Shown here: piece after piece, positions 1 to 11,155 of the stretch
Position numbering within the stretch: the first letter of the stretch is position 1
Layout of the letters: each line of letters begins with the position of its first letter
From: Orychophragmus violaceus
Taxonomy: Eukaryota; Streptophyta; Magnoliopsida; Brassicales; Brassicaceae
Assembly (NCBI GenBank): GCA_030180135.1
Contig: CM058231.1
Span: 49,982,235-50,046,234 of the forward strand
DNA length: 64,000 nucleotides
Direction of reading: 5' to 3'
Translations under genes and position numbers: made by a program
The notes under the pieces: generated by a model
Database searches by the model: none
Told to the model about the DNA's origin: nothing
The model's input: only the letters and a program-made list of their open reading frames with translations

Positions 1-299
1 AATGAATAGTTTATCATATTTTGATTTTCATAAATCTGTAATAATATTATATAAAATTATAAATCTATTTTTATAATATTAATAACACAAATAAATTCCA
101 TATACGAGCATATGCTGTTTTTTTGTCAACAACATATGCTCTTATATAAAATAAATAATTTAAATCAAAGCAATACATATTAAACTTATATCATATGACA
201 TTTATGTGAATGATTTGATCCCTTTAGTGTGAATGCATCCAAATAAGGCAAGTGTAGCATCTCCTGGTTTAGAAGTTGAATAACTTTTAAACCATAAAC
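1..299. other. AT-rich stretch without a gene
   Basis: No convincing coding sequence is visible. The part around 200-300 (a run resembling 'aaataaggcaagtg...gaataactt') is similar in wording to the internal non-coding part of element D near 4160-4400, so it may be a relic of the same LTR family, joined at about 300 to the CACTA-like terminus that follows. Confidence 0.4.
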
Positions 300-492
300 C
301 GTCGATTTATTGACCGTCGATAAACCGTCGGTAAAATACTCGTCGGAAATCCGTCGGGAATTACCGAAGGATTTCTGACGGATATTTATTTCCGGCGAAA
401 TCGAACTGACGGATACGTCCGGCCAGAAATCCGTTGAGAAAGGCCTTTACCGACGATTTCGTCCGTCGGTTTTCGAGTATTTTCTTGTTGTG
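300..492 (-). mobile_element. CACTA-type transposon terminus (relic)
   Basis: This stretch consists of many short direct and inverted copies of a CCGTCGG/CCGACGG-like motif and ends in ttttcttgttgtg, whose reverse complement CACAACAAGAAAA is one base from the common plant CACTA end CACTACAAGAAAA. Subterminal CCGACGG repeats next to such an end are typical of Brassicaceae En/Spm elements. Only one end is visible and no transposase is seen, so this is a fragment or a small non-autonomous element truncated on its left. The strand is assigned from the terminus reading inwards on the minus strand. Confidence 0.6.
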
Positions 493-1240
493 TCTCTTTT
501 TGAAAGAGGGATCCGTCTGCCGATGTAATGCAGTTAACTTATCTCTTAAAAAGAGGGATCTGTTTTGACGTAGTATTGGTGCAGAATGTTGAATTTTAGA
601 GATGATACTTGTCGAGGTTCAAAAGTTGTAAACTCGGCTTATGCTGTGTGAGTGGTCTTTGTAAGTGTTTAATCCTTAGATTTATGTATTAACAAGGATA
701 ATTTTACTTCAAAGTCATTAACAAGTTTGCCTTGGTAGCATTATTGTTTAATAGGCGATATGCTGATAATTGTGAGAGGATGAACAATGTTTACGAATGA
801 TTCTCAATTTATTGTTTGTGGGAGTTGCCGAGGTATGTATCGGCGAAAACCCTTGGTGATACGAGTGATGCAATATCGACTTCGTATCGATGTTATCACT
901 AGTCTGGGTTTAGTAATGCAAGGTAGGTCGGCTTACGTAACTCAACTAAACTTAGTGAACGCGATCCCGCCTTAATCCTTCAATTACATAGCTAGAGTTA
1001 TCACTTTTCACATATACAATGAAGACGTGGATTATTTCCTTTACCCGAGTGGCGACTTTGGAAAGGTCATTTGGCCATGATGCCGTTGTATAAAGGATTA
1101 TTTCCTCACGGATTCAGCTATATCTTTGATAAGATCACACATTTATGTGCCTACGTATCCTGTAAACATGGATTTATCCTTTTGTAGTTCGGATTACATC
1201 GGTGGTGGCGCGATGAGCGTACAATATATTTTTAGTAGTA
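493..1240 (-). repeat. Probable LTR relic of Tat-lineage element E
   Basis: This block lies just downstream, in minus-strand terms, of the degenerate integrase of element E. It contains a 'tgcctacgtatcc' string near 1150, which is common in LTRs of Tat-lineage gypsy elements. No intact TG..CA boundary or second copy exists in the window, so the limits are not known. The short open frame on the plus strand at 787-975 has no recognisable domain and is not called a gene. Confidence 0.35.
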
Positions 1241-2439
1241 GTAGCGCTTGAGGTGCATTAAGTTCAAAGAGAAGTCGACAGGTGATCCATCCAACTCAGG
1301 AGAGCTGGTAGACTCCGGGTTTAATGACCTTGGAGATGTAAAGGTCTTTCCCAATGTATGCCGATTTTTGTGGCATTTGTTTCTTGTGTGCCTTTATGCA
1401 CTTCTTGGAGAAAGAGGTCCCCTTCTGTCATATTCCGACCTCGAGTCTTTTGTTGTAGTATCTTTCTACAAGATGTTTATAGTTCTGGATTCGCAAGAGA
1501 GCTTCATCCCTTTGTTCCTCGAGCGTGTTGAGGTTTTCCAAGAGAATTTTGTCATTAAAGTCAGGGTTCTTGATGAGCAAAGATCGTCATAGAGTCGGGA
1601 GACCAGCTTTGGCATGTGAAATTTCTTCGACTCCATGCATTAGAGAGTATGGGGCACCTCGGGGTGCTTTGGTGTGACTATATCACCCCGTCTAACTCAT
1701 CCGCCCAGTTTTTTTATGCTTATCGAGCCGCTTTTTGAGTTCAACGATGATTCTTTATTAGTAGCTTCGGCCTGACCATTTCCTTGTAGATAGTATGGTG
1801 TTGATCTTCTTAATCTGATGTTCCACTTTTTACATAGTTAACTCAGCAAAATCAAGGTGAACTGATTTCCGTTATCAGTTATTATTTCATAGGAAATCTA
1901 TGTCAGCAAATGATGTATCTCCATAGAAAAATAGTAATGTCTCGAGCTTTGACCTTGACATATGCTTTGGCTTCCACACATTTGTTGAAGTAGTTTATCA
2001 GGATCAAGATGTAATCATTTTTCTGGGATTTATGCATTGGTCCGACAATGTATGTGGCCCACCTCATGAACTGGTATGGTACTATTGCGGCGGCTAGTTG
2101 CTCCATAGTCATACGTATGGCTGGGATGGGCTTCTGACAATGTTCGCACTTGTAACGTATTTCACGAAATGTTTTATCATTGTTGGCCAGAAGAAGCTGA
2201 GTCTCTTGATTGTGATAGCAAGTGGTCGTCCTCCAGCATGATTTACTCATGCGACTTCGTGAGTTTATTTGATCACTTCGATGATCTCTTTTTACTCTAC
2301 ACTTTGTAGTAATGTCCCGGCAGCATTGTAGCAGAAAAAGTCTGTCTCGTATCATGATGTTGCGGGATACTTTTGTTTTGAGTCTACGATCTGCCCATCT
2401 ATCGTTGGTTAAATCTTCGGCTGCTATAAAGATCTTTAT
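1240..2439 (-). pseudogene. Element E: Tat-lineage Ty3-gypsy integrase, degenerate
   Basis: Read on the minus strand, this is the integrase end of a plant Ty3-gypsy polyprotein. Recognisable pieces in order are a zinc-binding-like CEHCQ segment near 2150, the catalytic-core start FMRWATYIVGP near 2060, YFNKCVEAKAY near 1990 and a later RPRSFKVGDLVL-like stretch near 1400 in broken frames. Integrase joins retrotransposon cDNA to the host genome. The wording (mrwamDIVGPfp, DYFTKWVEAEAY in live relatives) is that of the Tat/Retand lineage. Several stops and frameshifts interrupt it. The first catalytic Asp appears changed (TYIVGP where relatives have DIVGP). The upstream part of the same element is found at 11456-12939, separated by element D. 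Confidence 0.8.
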
Positions 2440-2444
2440 CTCTA
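2440..2444. repeat. Target duplication of element D, left copy (CTCTA)
   Basis: CTCTA here and CTCTT at 11451-11455 flank element D exactly outside its LTRs; one mismatch. Reading across the two flanks on the minus strand restores the order RNase H, linker, integrase of element E. Confidence 0.6.
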
Positions 2445-3143
2445 TCATAAGCTTCGGGGGAAGTTCACAAAAAGGACCGGACCGGGGCACAAAGAGCTGG
2501 ACTGAAGTCGCTCTCTCCTAGAGCCGTGGGCGTGAAATGGGCGGTGCACAAGCAGATGGACTGAAGTCGCTCTCTGCTGATTCTAGTTGATGGTGGATCG
2601 AAGATCGCCACTCAAAGGTGTGAAAGCCTTTGTAATAAGATCACAAATCTAGACTTTAGTGAATCCATACAAATGACATAAATCTAAAAGTTTACAAGTA
2701 AAGAATCTACCTAACTTAAGTAAACAAAACAAAACCTAAGCTTTAGAGAAAACAATTTTATATTCCAAAAATATGTATATGTTTACAAAATAAGGAAGAA
2801 AACTTTATAAAGAGTTTTCAGTCGTAACATGAAAGAAAAACTAATTATTACATGAATAATAATGACTAATTTAGTGGATGATTGACGATTTATAAGGCCA
2901 TTAGTGTGATTGCATTTCCAAATCTTTAAAAGAGGAACGTCGTGAACGGAGATGTGATATTGTGTCCTTCTCTTTCCTTTATGGCCTTAAAACGTATGCA
3001 AGCATGGAAGACTCTTCTACGGTTGGTCAAGAAAGGAAAACATGTCCTTATAGAACTGGAAATTGTCTTCTTATTATATCTTTTGTTTTCTTGAGACTAA
3101 CATGTTGTTGTAGCTTAGGTCCTTAATACTTAGGACTGCATCA
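2445..3143 (-). repeat. Element D, left (3') LTR
   Basis: This 699-bp repeat matches 7470-8114 plus 11388-11450. It ends in GCATCA on the plus strand. The left edge is judged from the flanking CTCTA/CTCTT pair; the expected TG appears mutated to TC. Confidence 0.75.
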
Positions 3144-3157
3144 TTCTCTCCTTCTTG
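3144..3157 (-). promoter_or_regulatory. Polypurine tract of element D
   Basis: On the minus strand this reads CAAGAAGGAGAGAA, directly upstream of the 3' LTR. It is also in frame with a pol-tail-like peptide (CQEGENDA), the same arrangement as in elements A and B. Confidence 0.6.
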
Positions 3158-5090
3158 ACAAAGTTTTCTCCTCAAAACTTGATATTTAGGATCCTTTGCT
3201 AGGGTCAACGCATCCTTAATTCCTACTCCACAAATATCACTTCGTATCATGAACATCTTGTCTCGGTTAGACGGAATAAGGATCCATTTCCCTCTTTCAA
3301 TTTGAACTTGGAAAGAATGTTTATCCATTTTTTTATTGAAAATATTTAAATCAAAATAATAATTTTGAATAAAGAAGATTTTTTTTGGGTATTATAGTGA
3401 CATAAAAATAGAAAATAAATCTAACTTTTATATGTTTATTTTTTTAAGAAGAAAGTAAATGAAAATCAAAACTAATGAAAATAATTATCGATTTTGTTTT
3501 TTTTAAAAAAAAAATTGAAGTCAAATAGAATCAAAACATTTTTTTTAATAACAAATAAACAAAAACAAGATAAAATAGATAGATAGGACATTCGTCTCTG
3601 ATACCAAATGATATAAGATTGTAATCACTTCGACTTATGATCACTCAATGATCAAGAGGTTCCAAGCTAAATCTCGCAGAAGGTGGAAACGATGATAGAG
3701 ATGAATGGTGATGGGCTTTGATTGACTCTCTCAATCCTTGAAGCGAACAAGTTTGTTTGAATCACTCAAAGAAGTAAATTTGTAGCTCCTAAAGAATAGA
3801 AGTGAATCGCACACTTGTACCCAAAAGAAAGAACAATTCTTCAAAGAAAGGCATTTTGAAAGAAAATGAAAATAATTGATTAATTCTGAATGATGGAAAT
3901 GTGATATACAATGAAAGAATGATTGAGCTTATATAGATTCTCTGTAAAACGTTCCTAAAGTCTAGTATAGAAACTCAATCGAAAACTAGCCATTGGTGAC
4001 ATAAAGAGTGAATCGCAAAATAAGGAAATGTGAGTTATGCTTGAATCTTGACAACTTAGGGTGAGTGTAGAGTGTCTAGGTACATTATGGTTGATGTAAG
4101 ACAACTTCAAGTCGAAGCCAAATTTCAGGGAATATAGATGTTGGAGAGTAATGGTGGGAGACTCCAAATAAGGCAAGTGGTGGATTCTCTTGGTTTATAA
4201 ATCGAATATATTTCCAACCAAAATTGGTCTTTGTATGATTCTGATTTTCCCTGATTCTCTGATGAACCAAGATTCCAGAACAAGTCGGGTTGTAGCTTAA
4301 TTCCTTATGGTTTGGTTGGAATTCTCAAAGTAAGGCGCATATGTCCAAATATGGTAAGTTGGAGATCACCCGGTTTGTAAATTGAATAACTTCCACATAA
4401 TAAGTTGTATTGGCCTGATTCCAACTCTCCTGCATTCCCTAGTCAATCTAGTTTCCATAAAAAGTCACTTGGTTGCTTGATTCATCCTGGTTGAATCTAA
4501 ATGCTTCCAATTGAGAACGTATATCTCCGTCGGATGCATTGGAAATCGTCTGAGTTGTAACTTGAATATCTTCTTCATGTGGAAAGATTTTGAAACACTT
4601 CCACTGTTTCATAACTCCGTGATTAGCAAAGTTTATGTAACAAGTTTATTTGTAGCTTATATCCTCATGTTTGGGTAGATATGCTCCAAAACATGCGCAT
4701 ATGCCTATGGTACGTTCAAACTGCTTCTCTCCAAGGGCATGTACCGGCTGAAAGAACTCTTCTATAAGCTGTTTGGTGGATGATGACTTGATTTCCTCAT
4801 AAATGTGGATAGATTTTGAAAGACTTCCACTTCGTGATAACTTCTTGATTAGTTAAGTTTTTGGAACAAGTTGATTTGTAACTTATATCCTCATGTTAGG
4901 GTTGATATGCTCCAAAACATGCACATATGTCTCTGGTACGTTCAAATTGCTTTTCTCCAAGGGCATGGACCGGCTGAAAGAACTCTTATATAAGCTGCTT
5001 GGTGGATGACTTGATGTCCTCATTATACTCTCCCTCTCGACTTCGAAACTGTATAATCTGCACCAAAAGCAAGTAGCTTTCATTCTTTTT
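3158..5090 (-). other. Element D internal non-coding region
   Basis: AT-rich sequence without a recognised product. An imperfect repeat is visible: near 4620-4780 and again near 4850-5020 a block containing 'tccaaaacatgc.catatg' and 'gggcatg.accggctgaaagaactct' occurs twice. Apart from the pol-tail-like peptide at its left edge I see no coding function. Confidence 0.5.
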
Positions 5091-5099
5091 TTTTTGTGA

Positions 5100-6806
5100 G
5101 TTTAAGGTCTTAACTTTGTAGTATTGTGGTTTGGTGATGTGTGGGGCATAAAGGGGTTCTCCTTTGAGCAAGTAAGAAAGGACCACTTATCTGCTCTGGT
5201 CTGGGGCGTTGTGGTTCTCTTTGTGATGAAGAATATTTGCAACTTTCTCCTTTTTAGTAGCTTTGCTTTTGGCCATCTTTGAAGTCGGTTCTCCTTGGTT
5301 AGCAATAAGTGCGTCTGATATGGAACCTCTTTTGTGACTTACTTCCTTAAGACCTTCAGTGATCTCAACAATTTGGATAGGAAACAAGTGCATTAAGGCA
5401 GTCATGGTATTAACATGAATCAGATTGGATCACTTCATCTATTCTCTTGTTTACAAGTTGTTTAAGACAAGCAATATGATTTATATGTTTTGTCACTAAA
5501 ACTTGATCTTCATCTAGTTCTTAAGGATTAACTTAATTCATGATCACATTCTTACAATCATCAGAGATTAGTTGAAGCAATGAGTCACTTACCTGATAAA
5601 AACTCTTGGTGAGTTCTGTTTTTGTAGATGACATGATACATGATTCCATTATGCGATTCGGTGGCTCTTCTTGGATCAAAGTGAAACTAGTAACAACTTC
5701 ATATTTTTTAAGGGCAGGGTGTCACATTTTGATCTCTGTATATTATTTCTCCATGTAACAATCTAGACCTGCATCAATTACTTTTGGCAAAGACAAGTGG
5801 CTTAATCTTGGATCGAAAATTTCAAAACCAGATTGAACTACATAATCTCCTAAATTATTTGAAATCGTTTTCTGTTCAAGTGACGTTGATTTCATGGCTG
5901 ATCTATCAGGACAAGTTGCAGAAAAGTGAACTCTCTTATGACATCTATAACAAGTTACTTCTTTTTATTTTGAGAGGTTAGAAGACTTACCTTCAGTCTC
6001 CATGCTTTGCGGTTTAAGCAATGGCGTTGCACTCAGTTTTGTAGCTACAATTTGGGGTTTTGATGTAGATACCACTCTTCTTGGTTTTGCTTGGCATTGG
6101 GACCTTCCGTTAAGGCCTTTGTGTGGCTGGTGATTTTCTACAAATTTCTTGTACATCATGGACTTGCAATCTCACCAATCTAGCACTGGTTTGTCGTAGG
6201 AGGTTGAAGTGTTTTCTTTGAGCCACCGAGCTTAAGCATTCCCAGTAAATGCTGAAACCGCTTGTGTTAACTTCTTTTCCTTTGGAATAGTGTGAGATTG
6301 TAGCCATTGTTCCATATTACTTTCCTATTATAGATAAAATTCAGGATTCTTGCTTGAGCCCGAAAAAGATTAGACAGCCACTGCCTTTGTTGACTTGCTT
6401 GTTTGGAACAGTTGGATTTGAATAAACATGTACCCGGCGTGGAGCAATTCCATAGCTGGTTAGCTTCTCTTCCAAATTCTTAACATAGTTTTCATTGTAA
6501 GTCCATGACTCTTCTTCATAGGTACTCTCTTCATATACATCTTTATAGTTGAAGTCTTGTTCTTCTTCTCCTTGATCAGCTTCTTCTTTTGACCAGTCCA
6601 TGTAGTTTGCATTGTCTCGAGAGGGGTCTGGTGGTTCTGGTTCAAGATCTTCAGCATCTGGTTCATGTCCAGAGTCAAAGCTTGAGTCATCCTTCTACAG
6701 CATTTGTGGTTCATAGGCTTGTTCGTTGGTGCACATCTCTTGCCCATATTCTTCTTCCTGGTTTCAATCGGTATCGTACGAACAGAGCTCTTCTTCCTCC
6801 ATGTAA
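5100..6806 (-). pseudogene. Element D gag-like protein, degenerate
   Basis: The frame starts on the minus strand near 6806 with an acidic stretch (MEEEELCSYDTD) that meets a TGA, then a TAG, then runs openly from about 6690 to 6341 (MDWSKEEADQGEEEQ...). It resumes with a zinc knuckle near 5960-5880, TCYRCHKRVHFSATC. A working knuckle is C-x2-C-x4-H-x4-C; here the Cys and His positions are kept. The order (acidic N-terminus, basic middle, single knuckle, then an HLSLPK segment) matches block F at 36.4-38.2 kb. Gag forms the particle that packages the element's RNA. With at least two stops and frameshifts this copy is dead. Confidence 0.65.
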
Positions 6807-6869
6807 TAAGACTACATGCTTCTCTGTGTGGTGGTCTTCAAAACAAAAAGATCAACAAAAGATTTATTA

Positions 6870-7453
6870 AAAATTTAACAAAATAGGAGGGAAGGAAAAC
6901 TGACCACAAAAGATCAAAGGAAATATTCTCTCTAATTTTATTACTTATGATCGCTGGAAAAAATAATAGAAAACTTTCAAAATGAACCAGAAGAAAATGG
7001 ATATAGCACAATTCAGCAATAATGGCTAACACAACACCTTTAGGATTTTCTTTGTTTTTGTTTTTTTTTACAACTTTTCAAATGCAAATAATCAAATATG
7101 GAATTCAAAATCAAATGCATAAACAATTAGACTCTTTTATGGGTTTTTTTTTCTCTTTAAAACTTAGTTAAACAAATGAAGAACACAAAAACTAGATGAG
7201 AGATTTTTTTATGGGTTTTCTTTTATGGATGCAAAAAATGAAATGAAAATTAGATGAAACAAAACAAAGTGAAACTTTTTATGGTCTTTTCTGTTTTTAT
7301 GAATGAAAACTAAGAACTTAGGCTAACATCATTTAAATAAAGACATAATCACAATTTTTATGGGTTTTTGAATTGAAAACAAATGACACAAAAATAACAG
7401 TAACAAAAGATAAATGTTGAATTGATACAACTTGATGGGTAGGAGCTTTTGAA
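6870..7453 (-). other. Element D 5' untranslated leader
   Basis: A-rich sequence between the primer binding site and the gag-like frame. It contains no coding feature. The same kind of leader is seen in elements A, B and block F. Confidence 0.5.
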
Positions 7454-7465
7454 GCTCTGTTACCA
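7454..7465 (-). promoter_or_regulatory. Primer binding site of element D
   Basis: The minus strand reads TGGTAACAGAGC, one base from the usual initiator-tRNA-Met complement TGGTATCAGAGC. It lies a few bases inside the 5' LTR. Confidence 0.75.
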
Positions 7466-7469
7466 AATA

Positions 7470-8114
7470 ATATTATCTTCGGGGGAAGCTCACAAAAGGG
7501 ACCGGATGGAGCAAAAAGAGCTGGACTGAAGTCGTTCTCTCTTTATGCTGTGGGCGTGATATGGGCGGTGCACGAGCAGTTGGACTGAGGTCGCTCTCTG
7601 ATGATGCTAGTTGATGGAGTTGATGGTGGATAAATTGCCACTCAAAAGTGTAAAAGCTTTTGTGATAAAATCACAAATTTAGACCTCAGTAAATCCACAC
7701 AAATGACATAAATTCAAACGTTTACTAAGTAAAGAATCCACGTAACTTAAGTAAACAAACAAAGCCTAAGCTTTAGAAAAAACTCTTTTATATTCCAAAA
7801 ATATGTATATGTTTACAAAATGAGGAAGAAAATATTATAAAGAGTTTTCAGTCGTAACATGAACGGAAAATTGATTATTACATGAATAATAATGACTAAT
7901 TTAGTGGATGATTGATTGATGATTTATAAGGCCATTAGTGTGATTGCTTTTCGAAATCTTCAAAAGAGGAACGTAGTGAATGGAGATGTGATATTGTGTC
8001 CTTCTCTTTCTTTTATGGCCTTAAAACGTGTGCAAGAATGCAAGACTCTTCTACGGTTGGTCAAGAAAGGAAAACATGTCCTTATAGAACTAGAAATTGT
8101 CTTCTTATTATATA
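7470..8114 (-). repeat. Element D, right (5') LTR, first part
   Basis: Matches the left LTR from its start to 'cttcttattata'. The repeat is then interrupted by the Helitron and resumes at 11388-11450. The left LTR preserves the empty site (attatat|cttttg). Confidence 0.8.
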
Positions 8115-8129
8115 CTAGTGAGCTTTCCA

Positions 8130-8149
8130 CCCCCGCGCGTGCGCGGGGG
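8130..8149 (-). terminator. Helitron 3' hairpin
   Basis: Nine-base-pair GC stem with a two-base loop, followed on the minus strand by 11 nt and CTAG. In Helitrons this hairpin marks the rolling-circle termination point; it is not a transcription terminator. Confidence 0.85.
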
Positions 8150-9029
8150 TTGAGTTATGGTAATGGTTTGTTGAGTTTTATTTGTGTATACTCAACCCTA
8201 GATGAAGTATTGCTATGCCATGTTCAATACGTATTTTGATTTGAAAAATGTTGTCGTCATGGCCTCTTAAAGTTGGTTCATACCTTTTTGGTAGATATGG
8301 TATTCTCATCTAAAAAATGCATGCGTAGGGTTCGTGTGCAAGTAGTGTTTTGGAGCTTTTATTGGTATTTAGACACATTTTGATATCTACTTTTTAAATT
8401 TTTTTAGATAAGATCTGCACAAAGGAATCTTAGTTCCAGCTTCACAGGCTGTGAATCACAGCTGATATAGCAGATGTTGTTTCGAGGCTTCTTGATAAGC
8501 TCCCAACTGATTAGTTCGTATGATTGACCATTTCTAAAAGAAGTTGGATCGAAGAGCAGAAACAACACTCATTTTTAGTCAAGTCTATGTTCTCCCCAAC
8601 TATTATACGGACCTTTCCACTACTCTTGCTAGTTATCCTCATGTTTGTAAATGGGTGATTGAAGATGACGATGCCTTTGAGACTTTTATGGGCTTGTGGG
8701 CTTAAATTATACCAAAACAAAACACACAATTCAGTATTGAATGACTGTAATACAAACATGTAAACGAAACTATATAAGAGAGACAAAAAAAAATATTGTG
8801 ACCGTAAGTTTTAGTTTAACTTCAGAACCTGTCATCATCCCTGTGATCTCTGGTAATTAGTAATACATGGAGATGACTTAACCAGATACAATAACCCAAA
8901 AATAAAAGTAAAACATAAACAGTCGTTTGTAAAACATAAGAAATATTTTTAGTATCTTTTTACCTCAATGCTGACGGGACGATAAAAATCTTCTCCTCAC
9001 AGCAGAATTGGAGCTCACCCATTTCCTCT

Positions 9030-9560
9030 TTAATCTTGTACTTACTGCAATATTGTTGCTTTATGAGATTCTGTGTACTGCTTGATAATCTAGAACTCAT
9101 TGGTCTTGGACTGAAACCCTCCATCATCATCCTCCTCTCTGTTTTCCAGCAACCTCGTATCTCTCATCCGTTCTTCTCAGTAACGTTGTATGAGTCCCAC
9201 CTCCTGAGAAAACAAACTCGTCTCTTCTTATCCATTTTTTACCTCCTTTATCTTCAACTAAGCGTCTAGGAGGCACATTATTGAACCATATCTGCCAGTC
9301 GAAATGCGGCAGTCAGTAAAGTTAGTGACTTCACACTGAATCTCAAAGGCCTAGACAAGCTATGGTGGAAATAAAGTGAGGTACTTTGTCTCTGCTCTGT
9401 GGCCATGGGATTGGTTTCTTGTAACCATCTGGAGGTGGAATCAATCACAAAAACATACGGAACGCGTTGAACCATCGTCAAGTCACCGTCCAGTCTCCAG
9501 AATGAACTTCCTCATATCTCCTTTTCCAGCGTATATCAGAACCTGCATTAGGAAATGCAA
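9030..9560 (-). pseudogene. Unidentified captured coding-like piece in Helitron
   Basis: On the minus strand, 9285-9120 gives an open stretch beginning FNNVPPRRLVEDKGGKKW and containing RRDEFVFSGGG, which has the look of a real protein (balanced composition, Gly-rich motif) rather than a random frame. A further open piece precedes it (9481-9278). I do not recognise the family. Position inside the Helitron and lack of a start suggest captured exon fragments from one or two host genes. Confidence 0.3.
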
Positions 9561-9904
9561 AATTTTGTTTGTTAACAAAAACAAACCGATACACAGACAT
9601 TTTAACATCAACAAAATTTACCTTGGGGGCAGTACCAGTAACACCAAAGAATCCAGAAACTGCTTCTCGTAATCCTCATTGTCCATTTGCACATAAACAA
9701 AGACAAACTGCAGACATATAGAGAGGATTACCCTTCCAACTCATCAATAATTATAGTCATTGTCCATCAACCTTCTCCTTTTGGTATATCATAATTTCCC
9801 GAGGCTTTTTTTTTTGTTTTCTAAAAATTTTCCAGAAAATTAGCACAAGAAAATAAAAGATAAAAAAAATTACCTCCCTCAACGTGGGACGGTGCTTCTC
9901 TTAT

Positions 9905-10213
9905 TCATTTGCTGTAGCGAGAAGAATGACCTGTCAATGCTTTAGAAATAAAAGTCAATATCCTTAGTTCGTAGCAATGGATATGGGGGAAATTTTCAGA
10001 AATGTAATATTCAGAGTGGACATAAGAGTCCAATAGATTGTTGGAGAGAAATGAAAACGATCTCCATGCAGCAGGAGTGAGTATTTCGTCCAACTGAGAC
10101 TTAGTCAGAGGATGGAAACCCAATCCCTTGGGGTCTTGGAAGTTTCTAGGCTCAAAGAAAGATACCTAGAGCCGCTTCTCATAACCTTCAAGACCGATTG
10201 CGGATAAGGCCAT
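9905..10213 (-). pseudogene. Captured S-adenosylmethionine decarboxylase, 5' coding part
   Basis: The frame starts MALSAIGLEGYEKRL on the minus strand, then a TAG at codon 16, then VSFFEPRNF..DPKGLGF and KSQLDEILTPA. This is the N-terminus of plant S-adenosylmethionine decarboxylase, the enzyme that makes the aminopropyl donor for spermidine and spermine. The family's E9/E12 (EGYEKRLE) region is kept, but the next Glu is the TAG. The proenzyme self-cleavage site (family LSESS) reads HSEYY, so the pyruvoyl-forming Ser is lost. Similarity fades after about residue 75. It is a fragment of a protein normally about 360 residues long. It lies 138 nt downstream of the captured upstream ORF, the normal arrangement. 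Confidence 0.8.
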
Positions 10214-10351
10214 TTTTCCTAGTTGTGTGAGCGACATGACTTGTTGTAGGAGGAGAGAAAGATGGGATTCGGGAACCAGCAGAGCTGGAGCTCTGAAGAA
10301 AGTGAATTATAAACTGGGAAATAAAAGATAGATATAACTACATTAGGAGAC

Positions 10352-10612
10352 TCAAGATGGCCTTTTAGCGCACTGCAACCAGAATGAAACAAAAACATGG
10401 TTAAGAGAATTGATATTCAATACTGTCAGATTTTGAACAAAATCAAATAGTCCAAAACTTACGTTGGAGTATACAGAAGATTTGAATTTCTTGATTCCAC
10501 CATTTGGACGAACGTTTTCAAAGCTGTAACCGAGGGGAGCTTCGTAAAATAAGGAACTACTACTGCTAGACTTCTTTTTACCACATTTCGACGCCATCAT
10601 AATCTCGTTCAT
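10352..10612 (-). CDS. Conserved upstream ORF of the captured decarboxylase leader
   Basis: Two exons, 10612-10463 and 10372-10352, join across a 90-nt intron with clean GTAAGT..GCAG borders. They give a 56-residue peptide starting MNEIMMASKCGKKK, with a serine run, then EAPLGYSFENVRPNGGIKKF and ending NCAKRPS. This is the highly conserved regulatory uORF of plant S-adenosylmethionine decarboxylase mRNAs, which represses translation of the main ORF when polyamines are high. It has no stop or frameshift here, whereas the main ORF downstream is broken. The intron has no in-frame stop, so unspliced RNA would still read through. The family normally starts at the second or third Met (MM.SK). An acceptor (ATTACAG at 10618-10624) just upstream shows that the 5' leader intron is also present. 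Confidence 0.85.
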   Translation of the reverse strand: MNEIMMASKCGKKKSSSSSSLFYEAPLGYSFENVRPNGGIKKFKSSVYSNVSFGLFDFVQNLTVLNINSLNHVFVSFWLQCAKRPS

Positions 10613-11071
10613 GCTTTCTGTAATCAGAAGAACAAACAATATGGTTAGATAAAGAGGAACCTAGGTTGAACAGAGCCAACGTTCAAAAATTGTAATAGAA
10701 CAGATCTTGAATAAACATGTTTACTCATTCTATTACATGGCACAAGATCAAATTTGTTTCATTAGATCTACAACTATGGTGAACCTAAGATTACGGCTAA
10801 TCCTTAAAAAGTAAACCTAAGACAATTCTTGTTATCTATAAACCTAAGTCGCTCGCTCCAGCTATAAAAATCAATCGTAACATTAAAATAAATATCAATG
10901 TCGATCAGAATTATGAATCTCTTGTACGAAAACCAAGGATAATCTGTGATATGTGTAGATCAATAGAAAACGTAGATCGGACGTTAGAGATACTTGCATA
11001 TATATGATGAATTTAGATATGGAAGAGGAATTATGAATCCTTTTTGAAGATATAAAATGAAACCCTCAAAC

Positions 11072-11155
11072 CTTAAAGTCGAAACAATCGATGTATTTTT
11101 CCTTCGCGAATATGGTGCGACGATAGTCGCGGGTATGAGCTCGTGTTTTATAAGG
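11072..11155 (-). promoter_or_regulatory. Putative promoter and first leader exon captured in Helitron
   Basis: A TATAAA (minus strand, 11152-11147) is followed about 75 nt later by a GTTTGA donor at 11071-11066, which pairs with the acceptor just before the upstream ORF. This fits a short non-coding first exon and a leader intron of about 450 nt. Inferred, not proven. Confidence 0.4.

Noticed and set aside
787..975. 62-codon plus-strand open frame near the left edge
   Set aside because: No domain, lies in the LTR-like remnant of element E, composition not protein-like.
1248..1592. 114-codon plus-strand open frame
   Set aside because: It is the antisense of the degenerate element E integrase tail.
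2312..2521. 69-codon plus-strand open frame
   Set aside because: Antisense of integrase and crosses the edge of element D.
8130..8149. GC hairpin as a bacterial-type transcription terminator
   Set aside because: Placement 11 nt before CTAG and the plant context make it the Helitron 3' hairpin.
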